From Linyphia triangularis (Eukaryota; Arthropoda; Arachnida; Araneae; Linyphiidae): 64,000 nt of DNA. Where the stretch lies: the NCBI GenBank assembly GCA_963978545.1, contig OZ021729.1:81260670-81324669 (forward strand). Direction: 5' to 3'. Shown here in pieces: positions 1-13,019 of the stretch. Numbering within the stretch: the stretch's first letter is position 1; every line of letters starts with the position of its first letter. The position numbers and the translations under genes were made by a program. The notes beneath the pieces were generated by a model that did not search any database, had not been told where the DNA came from, and saw only the letters and a program-made list of their open reading frames with translations.

Positions 1-927
1 ATATGCACCGAACTAAACTTCAAAATTCATTTATTAAAAATGAATATGAATTTATGCATTCATGTCCAAATACCTTTTATTTATTCTTATTAAAACAATT
101 CTGGCAACAGGAGAGTGTCAACAATGATAGGTTAAAATTCTTTTATGTGAGGTGTTATCAAGGATGAGAGTGATCAGAGAGAAAAAAGGAGGAAGTCCAA
201 AAATTCGTTAAAAAGGCAAGCGGAAGGGACAGTGCCCTAAAGTTTCGTCTAAGAAACTCGCGGAAGGATTGCACAAAAATTCAACAAAAAAGTATATAGG
301 AAGGATAATTCAATAAAATTTCTCATACTATAAAATAATAGTCAAGTAACCTGTGAGGAAAGGGGAGCTAAGAGGGAAAATTTTGTTTACACTTGAGGAA
401 AAGTACACTTTTTGGAAGAAAAGTATACTTTTTGCAGGAAAAAGTGGTTCAAATCAGAAAAATATGGATCCTCGAAACAGGGACAAAGAGAAGGAAAATG
501 TTACATAAAAAACAAAAAAGGAGAAACACTCTCATCCTTGGGTATTACAAGAGTGAAGCAGTCAGTGAGGCAGTAAGTCAGTGATCAGCGTAACTCTTAT
601 AGTAATGTTAAGAGCTGATCAAAACTGATACATTTAATAATTCTAAAAAACTTGGCAAATTACAATATTATTATAACCAAACAATTTGGTTTCTCAACTG
701 CTTTAGTCAACATTTTTACCCAGTGCAGTTCAAACCATATATAGATTGCAACACATAAATACAAATATTATGACGCACTAAGATTTCTTAATCAAAAAAC
801 TTTTAACAACTAATTCTTAATAAGAGTCAAGGTTTCGAAAAAGTCCTTTAAAATAAACCAACTTTACATTGCTGAAAAAACTAAGTCAAGCAAGTAATAG
901 ATAAAAAAAAAGTAATAAAACTCTTAC
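1..927. other. Intron of GNPAT-B; left end shares a direct repeat with the right end of the window
   Basis: No coding exon, RNA gene or clear mobile element is seen. Positions 1-140 resemble positions 63862-64000 in the same orientation, about 85% by eye, and both end in AATGATAGGTTAAAATT. This fits homologous intron sequence in two tandem GNPAT copies, although a dispersed repeat is not excluded. Confidence 0.6.
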
Positions 928-1079
928 CGTTGTGGATTCCTTGGGCTTTGGCACACCCAGCAGTTCATACGCGTACAGTGTTTCTTCCAGTGTCCGATCG
1001 TAACTTATACTTATTGGCACTACTGTTATATCTGGTATTTTGGATGCAAAGTACATGTGAAGAATGGCCTGCAGCATTC
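928..1079 (-). CDS. GNPAT: GNPAT-B exon 5 (PISISYD block and KPKESTT)
   Basis: The acceptor is TTTCCTTGCAG and the donor is ACAACG|gtaaga. It encodes [18 protein letters not shown], then [20 protein letters not shown]. This is the most diagnostic GNPAT segment in the window. It ends in phase 0, so the next exon should start at a codon boundary. No candidate is visible between 1 and 927. Confidence 0.92.
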
Positions 1080-4000
1080 CTGCAAGGAAAATTTATGCAA
1101 TGCACTGTGATTTACGTTTATCTCATCCTATTGTTAGAAGTCTCTTGCTTGGGATGCAATAAATATTCCTTTTAGGCATAAATAGCAATAAAATCGTGGT
1201 GCAGGGGTGAAAACAGTCAAAATATTAAAAAAGTGGAAAATATAAGCAGGATAATTTTGAACTCCATAAATATAGCTAAATAAAAATAGAATTGTGTACT
1301 AATGTGTGCACAGAAAACGGTGGTGCAGCCTGAAATTCTTTCTGAAGAGGATTTTAGGCAAGCTTAGTCTGATAAAGCCCTAAAAATAATAAAATTCTAG
1401 AAAAAGCGCAACTTCACAGGAAAAAAGTGTGGAAATCTGCGTAAAAGCAGAGAATTTTCACTCCTGGTGGTGGCAGCAAGGCTGACCAGGAACCATCTTT
1501 TAAAACGATGGCTGGGAGAACTTCCCACTGGAGGACTTTCATTAATAAATTTTATATTTTTGAAACTTTTCTATATGTTAACTTTTATCTGTGGACCAAA
1601 TTCATCATGTAAATTAATAATATTGGATGTAGGTATAAAACTCATGGAGTTATAACTCTCTATTTCTTCGGGTGCAGAAGGTTCAAGTTTAGTATTTCAC
1701 TTACGCTTGACCTTAGTGGTGGCGTTATGTTTCCTTTTCCAATATTTTTATAAAGCTTGTTATCAGATTGTTACTTATGATAAATATTTCAATACTTTAG
1801 AGGAACCCTCGTCTTCATTTCTAGTATATAGCTACATCTGTTCTGAGAAAGTCTCAGAATTATGAGCTAGGGAAGAGAATAAGTAGTTGTCCTTTTCTGC
1901 CACAAAATCATTAGGAGCTTTTTTTTTTTCTTTTTTTTTTTTTTTAGTTTAATTATGCAAATGTCCATTTCCCTCAAGTATAAGCTGTAAAATTGATATA
2001 CTTATTTGAAAATTGAAGAAAATTATACACATTGAAGTAGTTTCAATGCAATAAATCTCGATAATAAGCTAAATGGAATAAATCTCGCTTACATCACTAG
2101 AGAACCCAGAAAGGGATGTTTTCTATATGGCTGAATAGGATAGATGGTAAAGTTGCATAAGATTTTTCATGATACAAGACCCACACAAGGTCACTATTAC
2201 ATAACAATTTTGATAGGGAACACTTTTTTGCTTTCCATAGGGAGGTATCAAGGAAAACTGATCCACATTTGTTTTAAATCGGGGTTCTAAAAAAAATTCC
2301 AAGGACTTTTTAAGGATATATTTTCTCAATTTCAAAGATAGTAATAAAATTCAATACTACCTACAAGTACAATGAAATTCTAAGTTTTTGGGAATATCAA
2401 AGTAATGAATTTTTTTCCCCTTAATGACGAGTCCAAATGCTTGCAGTCATTTGGCCACTACAAGGCCAGTAACGATGGCCATTTGTGAAAGGGCACCCAG
2501 TGGGAGAACCACATATTGCCCCTAACTTAGGACATCCATGTCTTACCCGCATTTGAACAGAGGCCCACCAGTGTTCAAATTGTTGAATGCAAAAATACAA
2601 TTTTAGTTTATAGCTTCTTAGCTATAGTACAGCTCTCAAGCAAAAAAATAAAAAGCCAAACTTCATGCAGTAGCGATGAAAACCAGCAAAAAATATTACA
2701 TTTTCAAATATCAAACAATGTTAAACAATTATACTATATTGACAAACAGATGAATCTAACTAAGCAGTTTTCAAATTTTTTAGCTACATTCAAAGTACGG
2801 ACATTTCGGTTAAAAAAGCTGAAATCAGTGCTTCCATTAAACTGTAGCGCGTCTGGAAAATATTATCTATTGACAAAACAAACTCACCCAGCTTTGGGTT
2901 GAGGGACTTTGCCGATCGGCTCCTCGTTCCCTCGATGAAGAACTCTATGGGGAAATCTGCTCCTTCTATGTGCGTCTGCACATACAAATGGAATACACAC
3001 TTGTAAAGAAGATCGTCCACAAACGAACGACGAATGAAGAACGCACCAGCTCCACGAAGGAGGAAGCTCAGGAATCGGAGACCCAGAAAATCTGCAGAAT
3101 AGAACATATTCCCTGCACTTTTTAAAGGGATATAGAAAAATAAAATAAATTGGAATTATACTGGATTAAAATCCCTTTCTCTTTTTAAAGCACGGTAAAT
3201 TGAATAGATAAGGTCAAAGTAGATTTCACAATTAGTTGTTCCAGAAATTGTAATTATTCAAGTTAATATTTAAAGAATGCATGCATTTTTAAAACCAAAT
3301 TTTTATTTATAGTTTATTTTGTCATGTAAGAAAAGATCACATAATTCTTTAGCTTTATTACAAATTATGTCAAGAGATATGTTTAAGATTTACAAGATCC
3401 AGACTTAAGTAAATTTATTTATGTAATATATATTTAAATAAGTTTCTGTACAAAGTAAATGAAATTTTGTTCTAATTATATAAAATTCTATATTTAGGAC
3501 TTGTACCTAAAAAAGGGATGAATATTTAATACTCATAAACAAAAGTGTCACTACATTTTTGAAATTGCATTATAAGAATTTTTTCCAATAAAATAAATCA
3601 TGAAACGATTGTAGCAAAAATCCACAAAAATGTTACTACTTTCTAAGCATATAACACGCCTTAAAAACTACGGTACATTTGAAACATTATTTTTTCTATT
3701 TGCAGTAGATTCCTTACCGAACGTCATAAGTGCTTATCCAGCATAATTGCTTACTGAATTGTGTAATGACAGGTAAGCACATGCACAATTTATGTACCAT
3801 TGTCAAAACCTATTGAATTACCATTGCCATTAGAACAAAAAAAAGTATGCAATTCATGCACCAAATTGTACTAAATGTTAAATTTCTTGTTCTAAATGTT
3901 AAATTTCTTGTTCTAAATGTTAAAAATATAACTTTTAAAGATGTAATTTTACATGCTGCACTAAAAATATGCATTTTTTAAAACATCAGTAGGCTCATAA

Positions 4001-7000
4001 ATAAATGTTGCAAAATTCTGCATACCTCAATAGAAACGTGTGTAAAAACTGCCTGTTAGGGACAGTCACAATCTAATTTAATTTTGTTGCACAGTATTTT
4101 TTATATCAGTTAATCCTATTCATTCCGCTATATTTAAATAGAAGATTTAAACTGTGAAAAATAATGCAATCGTTATAAAAAGTAAATATTTCATGCACAG
4201 AATTATGAAAGCGGGCATCCTCTAGGAAATACGTTCTTGGCTATTTGGGAATCTATTCCTTCATCACAAATAGCAAGTGACAAGGTTCCCACTGAAATAA
4301 CAGAATGAAAAACAATGACTTTTCAAGGACTTTCAAGGTCCTTCAAAAAAAAACTTTCAGGCATCATGTCTTTAATGGGTGACTTTACAGCTGCTTTGCC
4401 CGTAGCGCTAATATAATCTTTCATAAAACAATTTGCATTTAGCCTTATGAACAGATTTGATGAGATTGCAATCCATTTTTGATACACACAATGCTTTAGC
4501 CAAAGCCCATTAAATGTGCACTTTCAGGACTTGTAATAGTAAGTTGGTACTGCTACAAAGAAAACCAAACAGCACTTACTGGTTGCAAACTCTTTTGGCT
4601 TGTAAAACATAAATACTACTTTCATGTGTTTGTCTCGCAGAGTACAGTATGCAACTAAAACTCTGTTCAAATTCCACCAATCAACAAATATACGAACCAA
4701 ACGACGTACAAGTTGAGGCATGCATAGTACAAATATACTAGTGGTGGTCCCACAGGGATAGGACAGTCGGAGTTGAATTTTTATAAATATTACAAGCAGA
4801 CCACAACACAACAACAGCAAAAATTAAGGAGTTTTAAGGACACCTAAGCATTTTCAAGTACTTTTAAGCCCTGGAAAACAAGTTTAAAAATATCAAGCCC
4901 TTTTAATGACCGTGCGAACCCTGTGATAGCTTACCAAGGCCGGCTGCAATGACAGGCATGGGCAAATTGAAATAGAAACAGACGTAAGACACCAGGAGGA
5001 AGTCTGAGTAACTACGATGAGTTGGCAAGAACAACATGGGGTACTGGGAAGAGATGGCTCCTATCTAAGAAAAAAACACAAAAGCATGATCAATTGATAA
5101 ATTCCAAACACAACACAAATATTCTTATACTTTGTAAGGATCATTTAAGGTGTATTTCGTGTGTAAAGCAAATGCTACTTTTTGAGTTTCTCATTGTTTG
5201 ATTTTCAATGTAATTTATTCTGAATGAGGCAGGGAGCACAATAACTATAAAAATACTATTAGAAATACATATTCCGCAATTCAAGAGGATTCACCAAAAG
5301 TTAAGCCTGGATAAAAATTCGAATGAAACTAACTTGGTACTAAGTATCCGGATGAAAACAGACTATCTGGAAGCTTTGATTGGCTACAAAGAATTCACAA
5401 TTAATCAGAGCCTTTCCTAAGCATATTTTCATCTAGGGACTTAGTACAAATTTAGGTTGACTCAAATCTATATAAACATAATTTTAGGTTGGTTGTTTTC
5501 AGATTATCTGGCGCTGTCAGCAACACGAGGGCTATAATGCGCCAAAACATTCGTCATTAGACAAGCCAACATACATTTACAAACACCCATGCCTTACACG
5601 GGACTCGAATCCGCAACCTCGCTGTCTAGAAGCATAATTTTAGGAACAGGTGTAATACAAATATGTCAGAGAATTCCGATACGGTGCAAATAAGTGGCAG
5701 TCACGCAAGGATAGCAAGTCTGAGTTGTATTTTTTATAAAATTTGCAGCTGGGCACACAACATCCGCAAAAATTAACGACTTTTAAGGACCTCTAAGCAC
5801 TTTCAAGTACTTTTAAGTACCTCTACGCATTTTCAAGGCCTTGAAAACAAGTTCTAAAATATTAAGCACTTTAAATGACCGTGGGAACCCTGAGGAACAG
5901 TGATTGACACAATTTTTGGTGAAAACAGAAGGAACTGTTCACAGCTGGTTCACCAAAAATTGTGAAAGCTGAATCAGAGGGTGTCACCAGCTTTGGCTGC
6001 TCACCTTCTCTACTCCTTTCTTATTAACAAGGATCTTTCCATAGACACTCTTCATGAACTTGGAGAGTGAGTAGCCAAAGAATCGGATGACACGGAAGTC
6101 AAACTCGTGAGCCATCTCATCCACTATCTTCTTTGCTCGTTTTTCCAGTTCCGCTTCCGGGATGCCTTCTTTCTGGCTCATCTAGAAAGGAAGGAAGGAA
6201 ATTACACACACTTACTTATAATTACTTTACGTAACAGAGAAGTTTTGTACTTGGAAATTAGTGATCAGGGTTCATCCACGCTTGAAGTAAAAAGAAATGG
6301 TGTTCCTAGAAATCAACAATTCCAAACAATTTGGAAGATAAAACTGCTCCTTCGATAAAAGGTGGGTTCAAATTGATAGAAAGGAAAAATAGGACAATCA
6401 AATTTGAGTAATACTAACAGAGTTCATCCTAGAAATAAAAAAGGGCAGAGTGCTATTTTCCAAAAAAAAAGACAACTCTCGTTTCCAAGGGCATTTTTAT
6501 GGCTAATTGCAGAAATTTGTACCCGGTTTAATGCCATAATTTTTGTATTTTACTTGTCAGACTTCCAACCACAATAGTTTTAAATTATTGATTTTTTTTT
6601 AAATAATAATAATACGTAAAAGGCTGCATATCAAAAACATGCTCAGAAATTCAAACAATATAAAAATACAGATAAAACGCTAGTTCTACTTCAGAAATTA
6701 GATTGAGAAAATTATTTTAAAAAAAAACATCTACTCAGTAAAATTTTCATCAAATATTCATTTTTATTAAAATATCAATTTATAATACTGTAAAATGGAT
6801 ATAATGAATGAGGAGTTTTGATGTAATGATTGTTAAGAACTTTTCACAACCAACCCCCTCTCCCTTGCAAAATTTTAATGATTCAACTTTAAACTTCACT
6901 TTTTAAACTTTCTAAAAAGGAAATAGTGTTTCTTCAAACTTAACAATATTTGTTGGGGTATATCATGTGGAGCATTCTGACTAAAAAACTTAGTCTGTGC

Positions 7001-7969
7001 TCAAAATCTGAGCATTTTTTTATTTTCCAAATTGGAATAAATTCTGCGTCAAAACGGCGATTTTTCGCCATACATGCCGCTACTATAAGCTATAATAAAG
7101 TTTTTAAAAAATCGGAAATAATCCGGAATTTTTAATGCATTCCTGCAATATTTAATTTTAAATATAAAGCTACCACTTAAAAACAAATTAGCAACAGGTA
7201 AATTCTAAAAAAATATTCCCCTAAATTTAATAAGAAGGCATCGCGATTTCGAGCAGAAATATCCTTTTTAAATACTTAGTGTAAACATTTGATGGTTATA
7301 CACCTTTAACCACACCTTTCAAATTCCTTTCTTTGCTGTTCTGAGGCAGAAGGCATGGTAAAAATCCGATGAATACGCTTAATCAAAAGGCGAACGAAAT
7401 GGCCATCCGTGCTATCTGAAGAGGGCTGGAAGGGCATAATTTTTAAAGAAAAAAGGCAGGTAGGGCGCGACACCCTTCGAAAAATGGCTAGGATGAACTC
7501 TGATCATAATAATCGATTTTTGACAAAATTTAGGTACTGTGCCCCCTTAAAGATTCGAAACATTACAAGAGATTTACAAGTTATTTCTTCCAGCACACAA
7601 AGCTAAGAACAGACAAACCACAAAACATAACATGTTTTATAATTAAATGATTAATGAGGTGTTTAACTAAGTTCTATAACTAATACAATTTTGCAAGTCA
7701 TTTATCTTTGATTCAAATCAACTAATGAAATCTTACTATCTGTATGATAGCCTTGAGCTTCTCCCCAGAGAGGACATGCTGCTTTATCTGTTGCGGGGTT
7801 CGTCCCTTCGAGTACCTACAGGGGGCCACATCCCACTTCTTCATAGCCCAACTAAGATCACTGCCACCATTGCGACGGTCCGCCAAGATGTCCACAAAAG
7901 TGTCATCGTTCATAGTGTCCATTTTCTTACTGGTTTTGTGTGTTGGTTTTTTGTCAACTGCCCCTATAT
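928..7969 (-). CDS. GNPAT: GNPAT copy B, partial gene: five exons of dihydroxyacetone-phosphate acyltransferase
   Basis: GNPAT is the peroxisomal enzyme that acylates dihydroxyacetone phosphate, the first step of plasmalogen synthesis. Five exons join in frame: 7969-7737, 6181-6005, 5064-4935, 3091-2888 and 1079-928. Each has AG/GT borders and matching phases (0,0,1,1,0). The joined protein carries all acyltransferase blocks: HRSYSD (HX4D), [19 protein letters not shown] and VPISISYD, followed by [13 protein letters not shown], which is nearly unchanged from vertebrate GNPAT. That last stretch separates it from mitochondrial GPAT. Spacing between motifs equals the vertebrate protein. The C-terminal half should lie left of position 1. 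No frameshift or stop is seen, so the copy looks functional. The first exon and promoter were not identified. Confidence 0.9.
2888..3091 (-). CDS. GNPAT: GNPAT-B exon 4 with substrate-binding blocks II and III
   Basis: It encodes [37 protein letters not shown] and [16 protein letters not shown]. The start was chosen at the AG after TTCTATTCTGC because G|AT then gives Asp and restores AAGLDFLGL, as in vertebrate GNPAT (AAGMDFLGM). A second AG exactly 21 nt upstream (exon start 3112) is also in frame and would insert seven residues. The donor is CTGG|gtgagt in phase 1. Confidence 0.9.
3875..3923. repeat. 22-bp minisatellite
   Basis: About 2.3 copies of AAATGTTAAATTTCTTGTTCT in the intron before GNPAT-B exon 4. 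Confidence 0.8.
4281..4923. mobile_element. MITE, CAGGGTTCCCAC family, copy 1, enlarged
   Basis: Starts CAAGGTTCCCAC and ends GTGCGAACCCTG, with the family motifs near both ends, but is 643 bp. An extra segment of unknown origin lies in the middle (about 4400-4740). It is in the GNPAT-B intron just after exon 3. Confidence 0.65.
4935..5064 (-). CDS. GNPAT: GNPAT-B exon 3 with the HX4D catalytic motif
   Basis: This 130-nt exon is too short for a simple ORF search. The acceptor is TTTTTTTCTTAG and the donor is CCTTG|gtaagc. It encodes [18 protein letters not shown] and continues to [10 protein letters not shown] and D of HRSYSD are the catalytic pair of the glycerolipid acyltransferase family. 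It ends with one base (G) that completes an Asp codon with the next exon. A MITE of the CAGGGTTCCCAC family ends about 12 bp from the donor. Confidence 0.9.
5489..5632 (-). mobile_element. tRNA-derived SINE, copy 1
   Basis: Contains the inverse of a B box (GGACTCGAATCC) and the family tail GATTATCTGGCGC..GGTTGGTTG. It is flanked by CATAATTTTAGG on both sides and 5'-truncated. It is inserted in or next to the remains of a CAGGGTTCCCAC MITE. Confidence 0.85.
5645..5892. mobile_element. MITE, CAGGGTTCCCAC family, copy 2, right part
   Basis: Begins at the SINE copy 1 junction with AACAGGTGTAATACAAATAT, a known internal position of the family, and ends GTGGGAACCCTG. The left part is missing. Confidence 0.7.
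6005..6181 (-). CDS. GNPAT: GNPAT-B exon 2 (helical region before the catalytic block)
   Basis: The exon has 59 codons, phase 0 at both ends. The acceptor follows a CT-rich tract ending TTTTCTAG and the donor is GAGAAG|gtgagc. The peptide contains [24 protein letters not shown] and VNKKGVEK, which align without gaps to the human segment ending in NEEGIQK. The preceding exon ends in phase 0, so joining is clean. Confidence 0.87.
7737..7969 (-). CDS. GNPAT: GNPAT-B N-terminal exon
   Basis: The acceptor is a T-rich tract ending in CCAG, and the donor is ATA|gtaaga. The exon enters with two bases of a split codon and leaves in phase 0. It encodes a segment with [20 protein letters not shown] and [12 protein letters not shown], matching the conserved N-terminal GNPAT region (FEDILEERR..SDL..AM and VLNSE...VI in human). 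The methionine in MDTMNDDTF could be the start if the upstream exon is non-coding. Otherwise a further 5' exon lies above 8 kb and was not recognised. Confidence 0.85.
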
Positions 7970-8040
7970 CTGGAATTAAAAAATAGACTGTGACAAATGT
8001 ACAAAGATAGAATATAAAATTCATACACGTTTTACTAAAA

Positions 8041-8682
8041 TAAAAACGTCAAATACTTTTTATGGACTGCAGGAGTGTAATAATATAAAATATGGAGAAA
8101 TATAGCATTTGTTTCATCAGAAATTTTCATTTACAAATTAAAAACAAGTGAAATTCTTAATTTGCTATATCAAAGACAATAAAACGTAAAACTCCTTCAC
8201 AGAGCTTCTTTTGGTAGTGGTTTTGTGGACTATTCCTTGATGATGATATAATAGGGAATTGAAAATGTGATCGTCAAAACACACTGGCTTAGAATAGATT
8301 TTTAAGTATAGCATGGAAAAAAAAGTTAAATAATTAAAATAAAATAAACTTTTTTAGATGAGAGATGGTAATTGAGTGAAATATACGAAAATCCTTTGAA
8401 AATTGGTTTTACAGTATTCTAATATTAGACATAGAATTTGTGAAGGGTCATTTTTCAGAACAAAAGATTTTGGAAAATTGTACGATTTTCCAAATATATG
8501 AAGAATTCTTTTTTCAAACTGGTAATTTATTAAACGCTAGTAAAACGACATAAAACTCTACTAAAATGACTTCAAAGATTAAGGTGGTAAATCCTGTTAA
8601 ATTAGTCGAAGCTTCAAGTAACTTAATTGCAGCGATGATAGGTGCTAACTTGGATGTTGCATTCATAACGTAATTAAATACA
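8041..8682. other. Intergenic or 5' region of GNPAT-B, nothing recognised
   Basis: AT-rich sequence upstream of the first recognised GNPAT-B exon. A promoter and 5' exon should be here or further right, but no motif stands out. Confidence 0.4.
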
Positions 8683-8886
8683 GTCACACCCCATTAACTC
8701 AAAATCACTTAACATGAAATCCTGTTTAACGCAAAGTAAAAGCAGTTCTTCATACTTAAAATTAAAACATTAATTTACTCATTTAACACAAAATTCAGTT
8801 AATAATTTATTCGTTTAACACAAAATTCGGTTAACGCGAACAATTTTGGTGGCCCCATTGACTTCATGTTAACACGGTTTGACGGT
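8683..8886. mobile_element. Short MITE related to 49630-50147
   Basis: Left end ACAGTCACACCCCATTAACT, right end GTTAACACGGTTTGACGGTA. Internal repeats ATTCAGTTAA and ATTCGGTTAACGCGAAC mirror the longer copy. Confidence 0.65.
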
Positions 8887-10170
8887 ACAAACTTGTGAAG
8901 GGTATTGAATTTGACCAACGCGAGTAGGTCAAAAAGTATCAAACATGTTCAAAATAATTACTAATTTCAGTCAGATAGAAATTAGTGAATCATTGTACCA
9001 AATAAATAAATAGAAACACATTGCAAAGTTGACGTTGACAAAAAAGAAAAATTGACATTCAAAAGTTAGTAAGTTTTTGTTGAGTAATAATTCAGTTGGA
9101 TAGCTACAAGCAGAAAGTAGTTTGCAACTTAAGAAATAGCATTATGATCATTGGGTATTTGCATTACCTTGCTAAGCATAGCAGCTACCTACTTATAACC
9201 GTAAAGATTTGACTAATTGTGCTGCATTTTAGTAGCTTTTGGTATACACACTGTAGCAGGGTTTGCCAATAACTTTTAAAAGACAGGCCACATGACTTAA
9301 GTAGGAGCTTCATCAGACTGCAAATTTGTCATGAATGTGTCAATAGTTAATTGCTATAGAATTAAAAATTTATAAAGGATTCCTGAAAACTGAAAAAAAT
9401 AAAACTAACAAAAAAAATTGCCTCAATAAAATTACAATTTGATAACTTATTCAAGTAATTAAAAGCAATAATTTTCATTATTACATAAATAAAGAAAAAG
9501 GGGAATCTTTTGTCAAAACATAGCGAATGGACTTGATTTAGCATTCAAAAAAGATATTTAAATCCTGCTTCCAGGTTCATCCAGTTTTAGTTGATATAAC
9601 TCCAAAAATCATTCAGTTTCTTTTATAACAGAGGCAATGTCCATTGAAGTATTTGTCGTAGTCAGTCTTAATAAATCGTCCAAATAAGTGTCAGTTAAGA
9701 TATTCCTGTATCCATTCTTCATGAAAGTTTCTTCATAGAGTTTATTCGAGTTTTGTAGTGTAGAATGCTGTTCTATATAGTAAACACAAACTCTTTTTTA
9801 CAAATTAAAATTATCCGAAACAAACAAATCCATACAACGAAATTTGCTTTTTGCTTTTTTTCGCACCAGCAGGACGCAGAAAAAGCTGTTAAGGGTTGGA
9901 TGCGGCTGGCCTAGTAGCGAACACTGTCTGGTAATTTTTGGGAAATTTCCTTCAGTTTCTATAAAAGATACACTTACTCTTGCATTAGACGGGTACCAGT
10001 TGGCACAGTTATCGTCAAGCTTAAATGTTTAGTGTAAATGTATCGCCAAGCCTAATTATTTACTGTTTTTTATACTTGGCAATATTTATCTGTTACTCAT
10101 CTAAACAATTTTGAAACTCCTTAATATTATTTTTCGACACTTAATTAGAAAATCATAAATGATCGGAATA
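8887..10170. other. No recognised feature
   Basis: AT-rich unique-looking sequence. Short open frames here have no protein-like composition. Confidence 0.4.
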
Positions 10171-10322
10171 GATGTAGTATAGGACATTTTTCAATTTAGT
10201 TCACTTTCAATCGAAAATTCCCCAAAATTAAATTAAAATATAACTTAAAATAAAACCTGCCGCCAGAAACGGCATTTATTAGGGGGAAAAAATCGTGTCA
10301 AAGAAATGTCCTATACTACATC
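10171..10322. mobile_element. 152-bp MITE
   Basis: Terminal inverted repeat GATGTAGTATAGGACATTT / AAATGTCCTATACTACATC is perfect over 19 bp. A related GTTCTATGCTACATCGGATC occurs alone at 62467. Superfamily unknown. Confidence 0.75.
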
Positions 10323-13019
10323 TGTACCAAATACTCTTCAACTATTTTATATCAACTCAAAACAAAGTTAGGTAAAAATAACAGTGCATCTAAACTGGGC
10401 TTTATTATTTGCAAGTGATACACAAGAGCCATACTAGTCTACTAAATCAACTTGTCAACTACAATTATGTTTGTATTTTTTAAGTAAGTCAGATGATGAA
10501 AATAGACACTCAGAAATTCGAAAATAATTAAATCTTTACAAAAATTATCCTTGAAATGATACAACAACAAGCATTAATTTCAACAGATATGCAGCCTGAT
10601 AATAAATTCATAAAATCTTACAGATATTATATTGCAAAATATTTAAGGATTTCCATTATTAAAAAAATTATAACACATTTTTCGGAAAAATTTACTAGAT
10701 GGTCGACTGTTTGAACATGTTAAACTTGCAGAAGGAAGTTCGATAGCATCTTAAGACTGTTTTACAGGAAAATAAGCAAGATAGGCAAAATTGTAGCTTA
10801 GCGAATTAAAAGATTATTTAGTTTTGAAAATGGATTATAATTCAAAAACAAACAAACATTCAAAATGAAATTACAAATACAGTCACAGTAATTGCAAAAA
10901 TTATTTCTTTACCGGCATTGTGCGACACTTTCAAATTTCACCGACTTGCCTTTCATTCAAGTTTTCCTTTCGGATTTTTTTGTTTTTTTTACCACCAGCC
11001 AAGTTCGCCAACACAAATCCTTCCTTCCGAAAAAAAACTTGAAAAAAAACACAAGAACACGCTCTTCTGTAAATTTGAAAAAAAAATATCAAATGTTGAC
11101 CCTTTCTAAAATTAAATTAGCTTTCTTTTCTAAAACGGAAAGGTATGTTTTTGATTACAGACAGACATTTCCACTTGACGTAATATTTTGAGCGATAAAG
11201 TGCCAGATATAGAATACATTATAAGGAAAGAAACCTACAAGCATTTCATTGGTCTGCGTGAACACGCCATACTATGACGAAAATAATTAAAATAACTGAC
11301 GTCACATAACTTATTTGCTTGCTAATTGCCGAACATTTATACAGCAGAATCCTTGTCAGTGCAGGTTTAACCTGATCTCAGTGATGTGCGGTTTATACAC
11401 TGATCTCTACTCCAGAACAGTAACTTTATAAAAGAAATATCAGCATTATTTGCTTTAAATAAATGTGTTCAGATTACGGGAGTCAGAAGATTATGTAAAA
11501 TGAACATTCGAAAGGTTCTGTATAAATAATAAATGCGAAGGTATTTCGACTATTTTACTAAGCAGACAATTTTTATTTAAAAATAGTACTGCTCCTAATA
11601 CATTATTTGTAAGATATAAATATTTTTGGTTATTTATCGAGATTGATAGTATAATAGTGGTCGTAAGTATTACTTATGCAGTGCCTTCTTGTTTTTTCAA
11701 TTTAAATTGTGGGTAACCGTTAAATACATCTATTTAAACATAATTTTTAAAGCTTTGTTGTACTTTTTTCAGTGGCAGCCCTTGGTCGAAAATGTTAGTG
11801 TAGCGGGAAACATGCGACTTCCCAAAAACCCCTCCCCACCCCCCAACCGCCGCACACACTTTCCACAATCATCACTTGAACTTTTTTTTAAATTATCATT
11901 TAAAAAAACGGATTTTTGCCCTTAAAAGTACATAAATAGTAATGATATTTACATGAAAAAATATTCTGTTTTATTCAAAAATTAATTAACTTTAATTTTA
12001 TTACTATTTTCTATTAATTAACTTAATTAAAAGTTAATAAATTATAATTAGCATATTTTTGAACAATTACTCGAGTTGTATGGGTCTATTTATGGTGGTG
12101 TCATTTATATTTTTTCCGTCTGTTATCCTCTGCCTCCCCTCATCCTCCTTATCACCCAGGGACTAAGTCTCCCCAATAGTTTGAAAACTTTACACCCTAC
12201 AATGACAAAATCATTTGTACTATAGAATAATTTACCGATTTGCACAGGCATCCGAACACATTCTAATTATATCTTTCTCAAAACAGTTTTTCAAAAAGAA
12301 AATTGCTAAAGAAGAAAAATAGGTTCTATCTTTCACAATGCCATTTACATTAAATTAAATAGGGGGTATCATATATTTCACTCCAAATTTCCAGACCGTA
12401 TCAATTTCTCTGGCGAGTTATAACATTTTTTTTCTGACTAGTGTTAATTTTTTTTTTTTTTTTTTTTTTTTTTACCACACTTTAGGAACACAGTTTTTGA
12501 TGGCGATATTTTAACTTTCATGGTTAATTATAAGCGTTGATAAAACGTTTCTTAAGGCAGAAAAATTTTCTTTTTCATTATTTAACTGTATGATAATACC
12601 TGTCTCCAATCCAATATAAACTTTTGATGTGAGACTCCTGCTTTTAAAAAAATGTCTCCGCTTTACCTGGTGGAGAAACATGCAATATATTAATGATTGA
12701 ACTATTGCATAACGTTTATTTACTATTCAACTTTAAATATCGTACTAAACACTTTTACCAAAAAAAAAAAAAAAATAATGAGCTACAACATAAAATAACA
12801 GATATGGTACAGCTCCGAAGATTACAACGGCCTAAACTTTTCTGGAATGAAAGTTCTTGTTCTCCGCAGAATAATGTCTTGATCTACTGGAAGCTGTTCC
12901 CTGGTGTAACCAAAAAGGATAAAATTCATCAGGAACATTTTGCGGCCAGCCTAACTTGATGAATTCCGCTACCTTGGTTAGGAAGGGATCACATTGAATT
13001 TCCTATCTAATAACTGTAA
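10323..13019. other. No recognised gene; homopolymer tracts
   Basis: Contains a 24-base T tract near 12447, an A tract near 12760 and a C-rich patch near 11825. No exon or element end was identified. Confidence 0.4.

Noticed and set aside
2440..2580. A moderately GC-rich patch in the GNPAT-B intron between exons 4 and 5 as an exon
   Set aside because: The frames are short and do not match GNPAT, and the flanking exons already join in phase without it.
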